Both the position numbers and the translations under genes were made by a program. A model generated the notes under the pieces. The model was not told the DNA's origin, did not search any database, and saw only the letters and a list, made by a program, of their open reading frames with translations. 64,000 nucleotides of DNA from Lewinella sp. IMCC34183 (lineage in GTDB: Bacteria; Bacteroidota; Bacteroidia; Chitinophagales; Saprospiraceae), in contig NZ_QMEM01000004.1 of the NCBI RefSeq assembly GCF_003390915.1, positions 124,001-188,000 of the forward strand, in the 5' to 3' direction. Shown in pieces: positions 1 through 11,100 of the stretch. Within the stretch, counting starts at the first letter, position 1. Each line of letters opens with the position of its first letter.

Positions 1-119
1 GCCACCTTACGCTCCAGGGCGGTCACCGCCTCACGGAAACGGGTAAGAACGCCACCGAGCAGCCAGACGAGGGCCAGGCAGAGGAGGACCGGTACCGTCC
101 ACAAAAGAAAGTTGAGCAT
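1..119 (-). CDS. N-terminal fragment of a small membrane protein, cut by the window edge
   Basis: A minus-strand gene starts with ATG at 119 and runs off the left edge, so only about 39 residues are visible. They open with a hydrophobic stretch (LLWTVPVLLCLALVWLLGG, about residues 5-23) that looks like one transmembrane helix or signal anchor. A charged, amphipathic stretch (TRFREAVTALERKV) follows and could start a coiled coil. The family cannot be named from this much. It is divergent from the Fe-S carrier gene, 75 bp away. Confidence 0.5.
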   Translation of the reverse strand, partial: MLNFLLWTVPVLLCLALVWLLGGVLTRFREAVTALERKV

Positions 120-194
120 CGCCACGGGCTAGGGTTGGCGGGCAACCATGCGGCGAATGCCGTTGTTAGTTGCCCAGTAAAGTAATTGATCGTT

Positions 195-554
195 ATGAGC
201 GCCGAAGTTAAGTCAACCACCAAAACCTCCCCCATTTCCATTACGCCGTCCGCCATGGAGCAGCTCAAGCGCCTGCGTAACGACCTGGGGGTCGACGCGC
301 AGCACCACCTGCGCATCGGCGTGCGGGGCGGCGGATGTTCGGGCTTCGAGTACCAGCTCGGCTTTGACCTGCCCGAAGACGATGACCAGCAGTTTACGGT
401 GGGCGACGAGCTCGTGCTCATGAAGCCCGGCCACGCCCTTTACCTCCTCGGCATGGAGATCGACTGGGCCACCGGCCTCGAGAACCGTGGCTTTACCTTC
501 AACAACCCCAACGCCAAGGAAACCTGCGGCTGCGGGACCTCCTTCAGTGCCTAG
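195..554 (+). CDS. A-type iron-sulfur carrier protein (HesB/IscA/SufA family)
   Basis: Small protein (119 aa) of the A-type carrier family, which binds iron or an Fe-S cluster and passes it to apo-proteins in the cytoplasm. The three family cysteines are present: C48 in GGGCSGFEY, and C111 and C113 in the C-terminal CGCG. Length is normal for IscA/SufA/ErpA. The frame is open back to a TTG at 186, but ATG 195 gives the normal N-terminus and is preferred. The stop is followed after only 2 nt by the GTG of a methyltransferase gene, so the two are probably co-transcribed. Which of IscA, SufA or ErpA it is cannot be decided without a tree. No other isc or suf gene is in the window. Confidence 0.9.
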   Translation: MSAEVKSTTKTSPISITPSAMEQLKRLRNDLGVDAQHHLRIGVRGGGCSGFEYQLGFDLPEDDDQQFTVGDELVLMKPGHALYLLGMEIDWATGLENRGFTFNNPNAKETCGCGTSFSA

Positions 555-556
555 GC

Positions 557-1348
557 GTGACCGCTTTCGGCACCCTGCTTCCCCCGCCGCCGGCCAAGCG
601 CCGCGGCATTCCCCTGTATTACGACAAGACCGAAGAGGAGGTCCGTCAGGACGTCTACGAACGCTACGACGAGCTCGTTGCGCGGCAGACCGCCCTGCAC
701 CTCGCCGACGAAGCCCACGGCGGTTATCCCCTCCAGCCGCTGGCCGATTACCTGGGCCGGTGGCTGCCCGATTCGCCCGCGGCCGCGATCGCCGATGTCG
801 GCTGCAGCGTGGGCCGGCTCATCGGGGACCTGGCCACCGCCCACCCGGCCTGGGACTGCTACGGACTCGACTTCAGCTACCAGATGCTTCGGCAGGCCAG
901 GGACTACTGGAACCTGGGGGAGACCGTATCCGCCAATCTCCTGCGCTACGGATACGGCCACGACACCTTCTCCGGTAAACGCCTGCCCAACCTGCACTTC
1001 GCCCTGGCCGACGCCGCTGCCCTACCCTTTCCGGATGCTTCCCTGGATGTGCTGTTCAGTACCTTCCTCATCGACCGCATCCCCGATCCCTTCCGGGCGT
1101 TTGCCGAGTGGCGGCGCGTTATTAAGCCCGGCGGCCGGTTGCTCTGTGTTTCTCCTCTTAATTTCCTGAAGCGGGAACAGTGGGAGAAGTACCATCCCCC
1201 CGTTCGCCTGCTCGATCACCTGCTCACTACCGGCTGGCAACTGGCGGACCTGACCGACCCCCTCTGGCTAGAAGAACCCATGGACCGCCGCGGCAGCTGC
1301 ATCCGCTGGAAGACCCTGGCGCTGGTGATCGATCGCCCCGCCGTCTGA
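557..1348 (+). CDS. class I SAM-dependent methyltransferase, substrate unknown
   Basis: A 263-residue protein with the Rossmann-type methyltransferase core. Motif I is IADVGCSVGRLIGDLA (about residues 78-93), the acidic end of strand beta-2 is YGLDFS, and a later segment FPDASLDVLFSTFLIDRI corresponds to motifs III/IV of the Methyltransf_11 type, followed by IKPGGRLLCV. The N-terminal 70 residues, with a proline-rich start and a YYDKTEEEVRQDVYERYDE segment, are not part of the core and may set specificity. It begins with GTG 2 nt after the Fe-S carrier stop, which argues for translational coupling, but I cannot link the methyl acceptor to Fe-S biogenesis from sequence. Confidence 0.8.
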   Translation: MTAFGTLLPPPPAKRRGIPLYYDKTEEEVRQDVYERYDELVARQTALHLADEAHGGYPLQPLADYLGRWLPDSPAAAIADVGCSVGRLIGDLATAHPAWDCYGLDFSYQMLRQARDYWNLGETVSANLLRYGYGHDTFSGKRLPNLHFALADAAALPFPDASLDVLFSTFLIDRIPDPFRAFAEWRRVIKPGGRLLCVSPLNFLKREQWEKYHPPVRLLDHLLTTGWQLADLTDPLWLEEPMDRRGSCIRWKTLALVIDRPAV

Positions 1349-1401
1349 CCGCTCAACCATGGCCGTCAGGCGCGTGTATACCCTAGCTACAGCCCGAACC
1401 T

Positions 1402-1905
1402 ATGTCCGACACGCCCCGCATCCGTTTCTCCCATTTCGTAGAGCAGTTTCCCGAATTGCCCCTCCCGATCACCCTCGGGGAGGATACCGTCCGCCGCATC
1501 AGTAAAGAGACGCCCCCCCTGCCCTCGCGAATGGTCGATCAGTTCCTGGTCCCGCTGGAACCTACCGTCGTCAACGAAGAATTTACGGAGTTCGTAGCCT
1601 GTCTGCGACTGCCCGAGGCGGACAACTACGTCGGGCTAATATACTGGCGGGCCGACCTGGCCCAGTACCACTACACCCTGGTGACCCTCAATCCGAAAAC
1701 GGAAGAGATTATCGACCGGGTCATCCTGGCGGGCACGAGTTACGATGGAGAGGAGCTCACGCAGACTACGGCGGCGATTACCGAGGCGCTGATGATCTAC
1801 CAGGTCAGCGGCCAGGGCCAGGGCAAGAAATTTGACTACCAGGCCAGCGCGAGTACCGCCCGGCGTTTTCAGATCGCCGACTCGGGGAAGATCATCGAAC
1901 TGTAG
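1402..1905 (+). CDS. conserved-looking protein of unknown function (167 aa)
   Basis: I do not recognise the family. The protein has no signal peptide or membrane segment and is moderately acidic. Its middle part (YVGLIYWRADLAQYHYTLVT, about residues 75-94) reads like alternating beta strands, and the C-terminal third holds a Gln/Gly-rich turn (SGQGQGKKFDY). Codon use and GC match the neighbours and the frame is clean from ATG to TAG, which supports a real gene. It lies 53 bp after the methyltransferase on the same strand and converges with the OmpA/PD40 gene with a 4-bp gap. Confidence 0.7.
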   Translation: MSDTPRIRFSHFVEQFPELPLPITLGEDTVRRISKETPPLPSRMVDQFLVPLEPTVVNEEFTEFVACLRLPEADNYVGLIYWRADLAQYHYTLVTLNPKTEEIIDRVILAGTSYDGEELTQTTAAITEALMIYQVSGQGQGKKFDYQASASTARRFQIADSGKIIEL

Positions 1906-1909
1906 CGAG

Positions 1910-3835
1910 TTACTCCACCACCTCTACCCGCTCCCCGCCTTCGGGCTCGTGGTTACCGTACCCCACCACGCTAAAGTTCGCGACGCTCACTCCCGCCCTG
2001 GCCAGGTAGTCGCGGATGGCGGTAGCCCGCTCCTCACTCAGCAATTGTGCCTCGCGCGGCGACAGGTCGCCGCTGGTATGCACCCTGACTTCCACTATTT
2101 CCGCGGCACGACGTACGCGCTCGGCCAGTAGATCCAGCGCGTCGTAGCCGGCGGCGTCGGGGTAGGCCGTCCGGGGAATGAAGGTGACTCCGGCCGCCGA
2201 GCTTCGCGGAGTTGTAGGCGCGCTCGCGGGTGCGGGGGATTTGCCCGTAAGTCCGCTGTTTGCGGGCCGGGCGGATTCGGGGGCCGTACCGTTCAACTGC
2301 CGTAGTTGGGCTCGGAGCGCTTCGAGCTCCCGTAACTGGCGGGCGTATTCGTCATCGGTAGCGGTAGTCTGGGTCGGGGCAGGCTCGGGCCGCACGTCGT
2401 TCTCCCAGGGCCGGCGCGCCGTGGCGGACGGGCGCTGGTCGGGGTAGAGATCGGAGCGTACTCGGGCCTGCAGGTCTTCCGTATCCACGCGTGCGGCGGT
2501 ATCCATACCGGTGGTGGTCGAGTCTTCCCATTCCAGGTCTACGAAGTCGGCCTGCTCCCGTACCCGTATCCTTTGTTCCTGTTGGCGGCGGAATTTAGCC
2601 TTCATGCGTTCGAGTTCCGCGAGTTCCCGGGCGTACTTACCCTGGAAGGCGCCCGTCGTATCGGTGGGGGGCAGGGTATCCGGTCCCATGCCGTAGTTGC
2701 CCACGGCGCGGTTGGTGTAGTCCAGCTGGCGCAGCTGATCCATGCGGGCCAGTTCCCGCTGCCGGGCGGCCAGGGCGTCGCGGAGGGATTCTTCCCGGTC
2801 CTCGCGCGCGATCTCCCGCAGGCTGGCCAGACTCCCCGCGGGCCGGCTTTGATCGACCGGCGGAATTGCACTCTCCGGAAAGGCCACTTCTCCCGCGCGG
2901 ACCACGACCGCGTAGCGCTGCAGTACATCGGGGCGTACGGGGAGCGTCCGGCCGGAACTGAGCGGCACGTCCACCGTGGCGCGTCCCGCGGCCGGCGGGT
3001 TACCGAGTACACCGGAGCTGATCTGCCCCGGCGGGCAGAGTACGGCCGGGGGCAGTCCGGGGGAAAGCAGCCGCTCGTCGCGGCCCAGGTCGTCGGTCGT
3101 GGCTACCAGACCCTCATCGGTGACCGCCAGCTGCAGGAAGCGGCGGGGGAGATCGACGACCTGCGGCGCTACTCCGCGGTCGGTCTGCCGGTACCACTGC
3201 CCGCCGTCGCGGCGGAAATACAGGGTGCGGCCGTCGGCGCCGAGTTGTGGCTTGGATTCGTTGCCGGGTCCGTTGACGAATTCCAGCGGCCGGGGGGCCT
3301 CCCAGGTACCGCCGGTGATGGCCCGGCGCAGGTAAAGGTCACGCACCCCTCCTTCGGTGGGCGCATAGCTGTAGATCAGTTCCTGCCCGTTGGCGTTGAA
3401 GGCGAGCTCCTCGGGGTCGCCGGCTTCCGGGGGCAGGGGCCAGCTCTCGACCTTGCGCCAGCTGCGCCCCTCACGTTCCATCAGATCGATGCGGTTGACC
3501 GGTGCGGTGCGCAGCACCGCCAGCCGGTTGCCGTCGAGGCTACAGCCCAGCGGCCGGTCGCCTCCGAAGGAGTTGACCGGGGAACCGGGATTAAGCGCCC
3601 GCCCCCAGCTGCCTTCGGGGCGACGCTGTCGCAGCCAGATGTCTGCCTGATCGTCGGTCCCCTGGTTTCGTACGTGGTCGGGTCGCGTAAAGAACAGTAC
3701 GTTACCGTTTGCGGAAAGTACGGGGTCGCGCTCCCGCACCCCCTCCGCGCCCAGGCGCTCCTGTCCGTGACCGACCCGTGCAAAAAGCACGCAGACGATT
3801 ACCAGCAAGTAGCGCAGCGATGGGTGGGTAGCCAT
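1910..3835 (-). CDS. exported PD40 beta-propeller protein with OmpA-like C-terminal domain
   Basis: A 641-residue envelope protein. Residues 1-24 are a signal peptide (YLLVIVCVLFARVGHGQ). Residues about 35-250 hold WD40-like/PD40 repeats, recognisable by phrases such as DPVLSANGNVLFFTRP, PEELAFNANGQELIYSY and SKPQLGADGRTLYFRR. The middle (about 330-540) is charged and probably coiled coil. The last 80 residues match the OmpA peptidoglycan-binding fold (LLSEERATAIRDYLARAG...VVGYGNHEP). In Bacteroidota such proteins sit at the inner face of the outer membrane and anchor complexes to peptidoglycan. PorE of type IX secretion combines PD40 and OmpA domains too, but it also carries TPRs, which I do not see here. 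sprA lies about 1.3 kb from the upstream end of this gene, with one gene between. A role in secretion is only a guess. Confidence 0.85.
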   Translation of the reverse strand: MATHPSLRYLLVIVCVLFARVGHGQERLGAEGVRERDPVLSANGNVLFFTRPDHVRNQGTDDQADIWLRQRRPEGSWGRALNPGSPVNSFGGDRPLGCSLDGNRLAVLRTAPVNRIDLMEREGRSWRKVESWPLPPEAGDPEELAFNANGQELIYSYAPTEGGVRDLYLRRAITGGTWEAPRPLEFVNGPGNESKPQLGADGRTLYFRRDGGQWYRQTDRGVAPQVVDLPRRFLQLAVTDEGLVATTDDLGRDERLLSPGLPPAVLCPPGQISSGVLGNPPAAGRATVDVPLSSGRTLPVRPDVLQRYAVVVRAGEVAFPESAIPPVDQSRPAGSLASLREIAREDREESLRDALAARQRELARMDQLRQLDYTNRAVGNYGMGPDTLPPTDTTGAFQGKYARELAELERMKAKFRRQQEQRIRVREQADFVDLEWEDSTTTGMDTAARVDTEDLQARVRSDLYPDQRPSATARRPWENDVRPEPAPTQTTATDDEYARQLRELEALRAQLRQLNGTAPESARPANSGLTGKSPAPASAPTTPRSSAAGVTFIPRTAYPDAAGYDALDLLAERVRRAAEIVEVRVHTSGDLSPREAQLLSEERATAIRDYLARAGVSVANFSVVGYGNHEPEGGERVEVVE

Positions 3836-3891
3836 GAAGCAGAAAGAAAGCGTGTTGTAAGATACAGTGTCCTAGCCATGTATCCGGTTCA

Positions 3892-3909
3892 CGGGTAATT
3901 TGTTACCCG
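3892..3909. terminator. 7-bp hairpin between the OmpA/PD40 gene and the reductase gene
   Basis: CGGGTAA (3892-3898) and TTACCCG (3903-3909) are perfectly complementary around a 4-nt loop, and flanking CCGGT/ACCGG can extend the pairing. There is no strong T tract on either strand. It lies downstream of the reductase gene and upstream of the OmpA/PD40 gene on the minus strand, so it may end one transcript or sit in the leader of the next. Confidence 0.35.
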
Positions 3910-3968
3910 GTACCGGTACATTTTCCGGTTTTCGGGTGTACGCCGCACCCGCCGGCGGGCCAACTGCC

Positions 3969-5072
3969 CTACACGTTGAAGTCGATGTCCACCTCCGGCG
4001 TGACGGGGTGGGACTGGCAGGTCAGGACGTATCCTTCTTCCACTTCGGAATCGTCGAGGGCGTAGCACACGTCCATCTTCACCCCGCCCTTCTCCACGCG
4101 GGCCATGCAGGTGGAGCACGCGCCGGCCAGGCAACTGTACGGCGGCGTATGGCCGGCCTGCAGCAGTCCGTCGAGGATCGTCTGTCCGGGTTCGAGGTCG
4201 ATGGTGATCAGGTCCTTGGACAGCTTCACGTTCACGGTGCCACCTTCGCTCTTGGTGCGGGCCTCGCCGCTGTTGTTGCTGGCGGAAACGAAGCGCTCCA
4301 CGTGAATGTGCTTTTCGTCGATCCCGTGGCCCAGCAGGGCGGCTTCCACGTTATCGATCATCCGGCCGGGTCCGCAGACGTAGTAGCGGCACTCCTGGCC
4401 CCCGGCCGGGTAGCGGCGGAGGAAGTCTACCAGGGCCTTACGGTCGATGCGCCCTTTGGGGCCTTCCCACTTGGTATGGCTGCGCTTGAAGAGTCCCTTC
4501 AGGCCACCCGTGGCGTACTTTTTGGGTTGAGACAGGGTGTGCTCCACGGTGAGTTGCCCGCTGTACTTCTTTTCCAGCTCCTGCAGTTGATCGTGGAAGA
4601 TGATATTGTCCTCATCGCGGTTGCCGTATAGCAGGATCACCTCCGACTTAGGCTCCTGTTCGAGGACGGAGCGCAGGATGGACATGAGCGGCGTGATACC
4701 GCTGCCGGCCCCGAACAGGTAGTAGCGCCGGCGGGCGGCGGGGTCGGTTTCGGCCAGGAAGCGGCCCATGGGGGGCATCACCTCCACCGTATCTCCGGGC
4801 TTGAGGCGGTCGGCAATGTAGTTGCTCACCACGCCGCCCTCGACCTTTTTTACGGTCACGGCCAGCTCGTCCTGGTGGGGGGCGGAGCACATGCTATAGG
4901 CACGGCGTTCCTCCTTTCCGTCGATGATGAACTTGAGGGTCAGGTACTGGCCGGCACGGTAGTTGAAGGCGGTATGGTCCGCCTGGGGAAGCTCGAAGTA
5001 CACACTTACCGCCTGCTCGGTTTCCGGTTGCATCCGGGAGACGCGTAGGGGGTAAAATTGGGGAGTGCTCAT
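3969..5072 (-). CDS. PaaE-like flavin reductase with C-terminal [2Fe-2S] ferredoxin domain
   Basis: A 367-residue electron-transfer protein that takes electrons from NAD(P)H through FAD to a plant-type 2Fe-2S cluster. FAD-binding RAYSMCSAP is at about residues 57-65. The NAD(P)-binding start, LFGAGSGITPLMSILRS, is at about 119-135. The ferredoxin domain carries the C-x4-C-x2-C...C pattern with C314, C319, C322 and C352. The order flavin-NAD-ferredoxin is that of PaaE (reductase of phenylacetyl-CoA epoxygenase) and of HCP/NorW-type reductases. No paaABCD genes are in the window, so the partner is unknown; fatty-acid desaturases or monooxygenases are other partners used by this family. It stands alone between sprA and the OmpA/PD40 gene. 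Confidence 0.88.
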   Translation of the reverse strand: MSTPQFYPLRVSRMQPETEQAVSVYFELPQADHTAFNYRAGQYLTLKFIIDGKEERRAYSMCSAPHQDELAVTVKKVEGGVVSNYIADRLKPGDTVEVMPPMGRFLAETDPAARRRYYLFGAGSGITPLMSILRSVLEQEPKSEVILLYGNRDEDNIIFHDQLQELEKKYSGQLTVEHTLSQPKKYATGGLKGLFKRSHTKWEGPKGRIDRKALVDFLRRYPAGGQECRYYVCGPGRMIDNVEAALLGHGIDEKHIHVERFVSASNNSGEARTKSEGGTVNVKLSKDLITIDLEPGQTILDGLLQAGHTPPYSCLAGACSTCMARVEKGGVKMDVCYALDDSEVEEGYVLTCQSHPVTPEVDIDFNV

Positions 5073-5158
5073 GATTGCGGGTAAGATCAGTAGGTTTGGT
5101 AGGGCGGTACCCGACGTGACGGGGACTTGCCGTATAAGCGTACTACTGAAGGGGCCTT

Positions 5159-8100
5159 CTAGTTCAATTGGAAGCGCACGACAACGCCGCCGCTGGCCGT
5201 CGTCTGGGGGAATCCGAGCGGGTTAAAGGGGGTCGTTTTACGGTAATCGAAGAAACCCCGCAGGCTCAGCCGCTGGTTGAGCTGGTACTCCACGGAGGGG
5301 GCAATGGCGAAGATGCGCGCTCCCTCGATGATTTCCCGGGTGGGGGGCAGCAGGCGGCTGGCGTAGGCTTTCTCGTCGCGCAAGCTGAAGTTGAACTGGA
5401 TGTCCAGGTCGCTGACGTTGAGGCGCCCGCCGCTGCGGCTGTTGCCGCCGCCGGGCCGTCCGCCGTTGGCGGGATTCGGGGTGGCGGGCTCGCGGGTGCG
5501 TTGCCGTCCCTGCAGGAAGCCGATCTGGACGTCCTGCAGCACGATACCGAAGCCGCCGACGATCTGCTTGCCTACGCTCTCCGATAGCAGCTTACTGACC
5601 ACGTTGATGCTGCGCGTCTCGTTGGTCGTGTAGGCGAAGTTGACCGACAGGCCGTTGACCAGCTCGGCGTCGATGCTCAGCAGGGGGGCAAAAGATTTGG
5701 CCTCGCTCAGGTTCGGGATCTCGATGCGCGGGAAGAAGTTGAGCGAAACGGTATCGTAGCCCTCCAGCTGCGGATTGAGCTGCCGCTCCACGGCGTCGAG
5801 ATAGTCGAGGCTCGTACCGTAGCTCGAGATCGTGAAGGTGGACTGGAAGCCGTGGGTGATGTTTACCCGCCGGAAAATGTTGCCGAGATCGCCCACCCGG
5901 TCGAGGCCGTTCCACGTCAGTCGCCAGTTCGGCGCGCCGGTAGCATCGAAGGGATCGAGGCTTATGGTGTTCGGGTCTTCCTCGCGGTAGGCTGCCAGGA
6001 AAGCCGGCAGCAGCACGTCCTGCTGGTTGGGGCCGTAGCCGAAGGAGTAGCCCTGGGCCGCCAGGTCGGGGTCGGCGTGGGGCGTGCCGCCGCCGCGCCG
6101 CTGACTGATGATGCGCCGGTTGGCCTCGAAGGTGGCGAACAGGTTGTTGAGGTTCGTCGTATCCTGGTTGAAGAGGCTCAGGGCACCCCCGTTACTGAAG
6201 GTGAGGGAGCCGTCGCGTACCGGCACACTGTGGGTGAAGGGTACGTCGGGTCCCTTTTCGAGCACCTTAAAGGTTTCGGTATAGTTTTCCGTAAAGCTGC
6301 GGTCCATGGTCAGCTCGAGCCGGAAGTCGGCAAAGGGCTCGATGATGGCGTTGGCGTCCCACTGCTTGGTGTAGTTCTGGATGACGTCCTGGCTCAGGTA
6401 GGGATTGGTACTGATGTAGCCGCCGGTGGCCAGATTATTTAGGTAGTCGGCCTCGGTCTGCCGCTGCTCGACCGGCAGGGTACGGATGCGGGGTTGCAGG
6501 CCGGCCACGAAGTCCCAGCCCGGCGTAGAGAAGTTGTTGCTCAGGCCGAACAGGGCCGGTTCCGGTAGGAAGCCGGGAATCACGGTGGTGAAGTCCTCGC
6601 TGTAGGTGAAGCGGGCCCGGCGCACCGCCAGCAGGGGGCGCAGCAGGGCATTGGAGGTCTTGCTGCCCGATGCTTCGTTAGCGGGGTCGTTCGGTCGGGC
6701 GGGGCGCCGCGTATTCCGCTGGCGGCCGGCCTGGTTGGCGGCCCGCAGCAGGGGGATCTGGTCGTAGAAGCGCTCGAAGTTCAGGTCGGCCGTGAGCTGC
6801 CGTTGCTGGCTGTTCTGCACGAGGTTACCGAGGCCCTCCTCCTGGATCAGGAGGGGCGAGGCCGCCCAGGCGTATTGCCCGAGGTACTGGGCGCGCACGT
6901 CGACAAAGTCGAGGAAGGGCAGGTAGCGCAGCGGCAGCTGGTAGCTGGCGTTAATGGTGTGGTTGTACTGCTTGGGGCGACCGCCGTTCTGCAGGCTCTG
7001 CCAAATGCTGTCGCGGCGGACATCCTTGCGTTCGGCGTCGGACAGTCCCAGAATACTATTCTCGTTGACCTCGTCGATCGTCGTATTCATGTTGGCGTTG
7101 AAGCCCAGGCGGAGGCTCCGCGTGAGGTTCCACTGCAGGTCGTAGCTCCGGTTCCAGATGAAGCGCTTGTTATAGAAGGTATTGAATTGCTCGTCCACTC
7201 CGGCAAAGCGGTAGCTCGTGGTGGCGAAGGTGCGGTTGATCACGTTGGTGACGCTGATGGTATTCGGCAGCGGGTTCACGTTGAATTCCTTCAGCAGTCG
7301 CAGGTATTTGCTCTCCAGCCCCTTGAAGGGCTCGAAGCTGGTCGGGTTGGCCCGGCTGAAGGTATAGTCCAGGGCCCCCGTGTGGTCGTTGACCACCTCC
7401 GAGGAGATGTAGGGGTCGCTGTGTTCGTTCTTGGTGTAGCCGTAGCTCACGGAGAAGTTGGCGGGGTCCAGCGGACTGGGCTTCTCCCGCCGCGTCTGGG
7501 GGGCAATGCTGATGTTGTTGAGGTTCACGGCCGTAATCCGGTCGATCTCCTGGGCCTGCTCGCGGATACTATCGCGGATCTCGGTCGTCTCGGCGGCGCG
7601 GAGCTTGTCCTGCAGGGGGATGTCGTAGTCGTAGGGATCATACTCCGGCGTGCTGATCTGCTGGCTGTGCTGCAGGTAGACCGGCAGGTTGACGCCCCAG
7701 CGGGTGGGCAGGAAGCGGTTGAAGCTCAGGGTAGTGGCCACGTCGTAGCCGGCGGTCTTGAAGCGGTTACGCTCCACGACGCTGTTGTCTAGCGCGCCGA
7801 AGCCGATACTGCTGTAGTTGACCGCCGCGGTCAGGTTGCCCAGATCGGCCAGCTGTACGTCGGCGCGGGCGATCGCCGCCACGCCGCCGCGCTCGTCGAG
7901 CCCCTCCAGGCGGAGTTCGTTGACCCACACCTCCGCGCTGATGGCGTCGTTGTCCAGGTCCTCCTGGTTCCGGACGCCGATCATGAAGACCTTAACGAAG
8001 CCGAGGTTCGGGTTACCGCGGATGCGCAGGGTATGGTTGATGCCGTCGCCGGGCGAGTAGGTCTGCTCGTAGGTGGCTTCGGTGCTGACGCTGCTGTTGT

Positions 8101-11100
8101 TGCGCTCGAGCTTCAGGTTGCGGAGCAGTTCCAGGGGGAGTTGCACCTCGTTCTGCGGCAGCCAGACGGAATCGGCGTAGGCCGCCCCGTCGGGGTTGAG
8201 GCCGGCCAGTCCCACGGTATCCGACAGCGCCAGCGGCACCTCGTATTCGTAGTAGTTCTGCTCGAAATCGGAGCCCATCCGGAGGAAGAGGCGCAGCTCG
8301 CCGTTCTCCGGCCGTTCGATGCGGCTTTCGCCGGTGGCTTCGGCGTGGACGAACATCTTGAGTTGCTCGTACAGGCGCAGGTCCGTTTCGGTGTACTTGA
8401 AGACCGCGCGGCTATCGCTGGGCTGCAGGTTGCGGACCTTCAGCGACAGGGATTGCTCGTTCTGCAGGGTCGATACCAGGCCCAGGCTCTGTTCGCGGCG
8501 GATACCGTTGGGCAGCACGTAGTTGAAGGGCTGCCGGCGGCTGTTCTCCTCGATGTTGACGGCGTCGACGAAGAACTCGGTATCGTCTTCCCCGCCGATG
8601 ATGGGACCGGTCTGGAAGGGCCGGTTGTAGCGGCGCCAGCTGTTGCGGACAAGCTCGAACTCGGCAAAGCGGAGCGTCACCGGTGCCTGGAAATCGCGCA
8701 GGTACATCCGCATGAAGCGGATCGAGCGGAAATCCTGGATACCCCCTACGGCCGTCTTTTCGTCGGTATTCAGCGGGATCCGGAAGCGGTACCAGATGCG
8801 GCCGGTATTGCCCGCGTTGGGCCGGTCGGGGGAGGAAACGTCCTCGATACGGTCCGTGATGAAGGGGGTAGCCTCCATGTCGAGCTCGCGCGGGTTCGTG
8901 GACGACTGCACCAGGGGAATCTCGTACTGGAAGTAACTCTCCGACTCGTTGAGGGTGTTGTCCTGGTTCAGGTCTTCGTCATCGGGCAGGTTGGTGGCCG
9001 ACTGCCGGAGGTTGTTGTTGGTGTTGTTGTTGGCGGCAGAGTTACCCTGGGTGTTGTTCCAGCCCTTGTAGCGGGTCAGGAGGCTCTCATCCTCCGGGTA
9101 GCGCGCCTCGTCGTTGAAGTAGTAGAAGTTGTCGTTGGAAACGTCCTCGGCCAGTCGTTCCCGGGCCTGCCCGCTGAAGAGGTTGAGGTAGTCGGCGAAC
9201 TGAACGCGTTCACGGTCGTCGTCGAGCCCGTCGAGGCCCACATCTTGCTGCTCCCGGCTTCTAGGCTGGTTGTCGAAACCCTGGGTGATCTGCTGGGCGA
9301 CGGGCACGCGGCCCCAGACCGTCTCGTCGACCGGCCGGCGGGGGTTCACCTCGGTGGGCAGGCCGTTCTCGAAGAACTTGCGGCCGTCGCGGAGGATATC
9401 CTCGCTCACGTTACCGAGGTTGAAATAGAGGGTTCCCTGCTTGTCGGAGGCGTCGAGGGCGGCCTGGTTGCCGTTTTGCGGATCTAGGAAGGGCGAGAGC
9501 ATCCAGAACTCCACGAACTCGATGTTGGAGGACTGGAAGTCGGTGGTGGTCATCTCCCGCATAATGCCGCCCCACCGGCTGGCGGGGTCGAGCAGCTTGA
9601 CCGGGACGAGCGGGTCGCCCTGGTCGGCCAGCGCACCGGCCGTCAGCCCCGGGTAGCCCTGCGGCGTATCGAAGTTATAGGGGCCGCGCTCGTTCGGGTA
9701 GAAGGACAGGTCGAAGGTGAAGAACTGGAAAAGTTGCCGCCGCGAAAAGTCGACGCTGAAGTTCGGAAACACCTCCTGCTGGGGCACGATGCTGGTATAG
9801 ACGTTGCCGTTGTCGACGGCGTTGCGGGAGCTCTGGTCGATCCGGTACCAGTTCAGGCTCGCGCGGTTGGCACCGGTGACCAGTCCAAACTGGTCTGCCT
9901 CGGGAAACAGGTTATTGTTGTTGTTGGCGTCGTTCTGGGGCACGGAGGCGAGGTACCACTTCTGCACCGGCGTCATGAGGTCGATGGGGCTGGCCGTGCC
10001 CTCGAAGTCGTCGAGGTACACGATGCCGCCCTTTTCCTTCCGGCTGAGATTGATCGCCTTGCTGTGACCGGGATCCAGGATAGCCGTCTCCGCCGTCAGG
10101 CTTACGTTGGAGGGGGCATTGGTGCTGAAGAAGGGGAGCTTGTCGAGCGTCCGGGTCAGCCAGCCGGAGGGCCGGTTGAAGGTGGCGTCGAAGCCGTAGA
10201 TGCGGTTGTTGATGGGGTCCTCCCCGATGTTTACCTTCTGCGTGAAGGGCCGCTCGAAGAGCTGCATGAAGGTGCCGCCGATGGCCAGGTTGTCGTTGAC
10301 CTCGTAGTCGGCGCGCAAACCGAGCATGGTTTTCGTCTGCAGGCTGAAGATCGTATTGTCCTCGAAGCTCACGTCGATCGGTACGCCGGAACTGAGAATG
10401 GCGTCGTTCAGGATACGCACGCGTCCGGTGCTGTAGTCCACAGTATAGTCGCGGCCCTCCACCAGCAGGGCACCGCCGGCGGTCACCCGCACCGAGCCGG
10501 GGGGAATGTTGAAGGCCCCCAGGCTGATCTCGCTCTGTACGGTCGATTTGTAGGAGCCGCGGATAGCGAAGCGGTTCTTTTCGGGGAACTCCCGCGCCTG
10601 GAACAGGGTGGAGTCGTAGAGCTCCTGGTAGACGAAGCGGGGCGCGTCCTCGGGCAGCAGCAGGTCGCCCAGGTCGCTGCCGAAGGGCTCAAGTACGGGG
10701 AAATAGATGCGGCCCGTCTGCGGATTGATGGTGATGCCGGGCACGAAGTCGAACACGCCGTCGGCCTGGGGATCGCCCTGCGTATTTAACCGGTCAAGGT
10801 TGAAGGCCCGGATGAGCGGCAGGCCGGGGATGGGGTTGAAGCCGCCGTCGGTGGGGTTGTCCACGGGGACGGGCAGGAAGCGCTGGAAGCCGAAGCCGGG
10901 GTTCTCATACTGCACGTCGAGCCGGAAGTCCTCCTGGTTGACCTGGTAGGCGCCGATGGAGTAGACGTTCTTCATCATCAGGTCCCAGGCCGGCTCGGTG
11001 ACCCGCTGGGTCGAGGATTTCAGCAGCTTGGTGATGAGTACCTGGTTGGAGAAATTGGTGGTGTCGGAGCTCGTGTTGTCGGTGTTGACCGAGAGCTCAC

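Noticed and set aside
2573-3898. 441-residue open frame antisense to the OmpA/PD40 gene
   Set aside because: The sense frame has a signal peptide, PD40 and OmpA motifs; the antisense product has none.
8033-9487. 484-residue open frame antisense to sprA
   Set aside because: Product is Val/Gly/Leu-rich with no domain; it is the mirror frame of a GC-rich gene. The same applies to 6803-7792 and 9734-10789.
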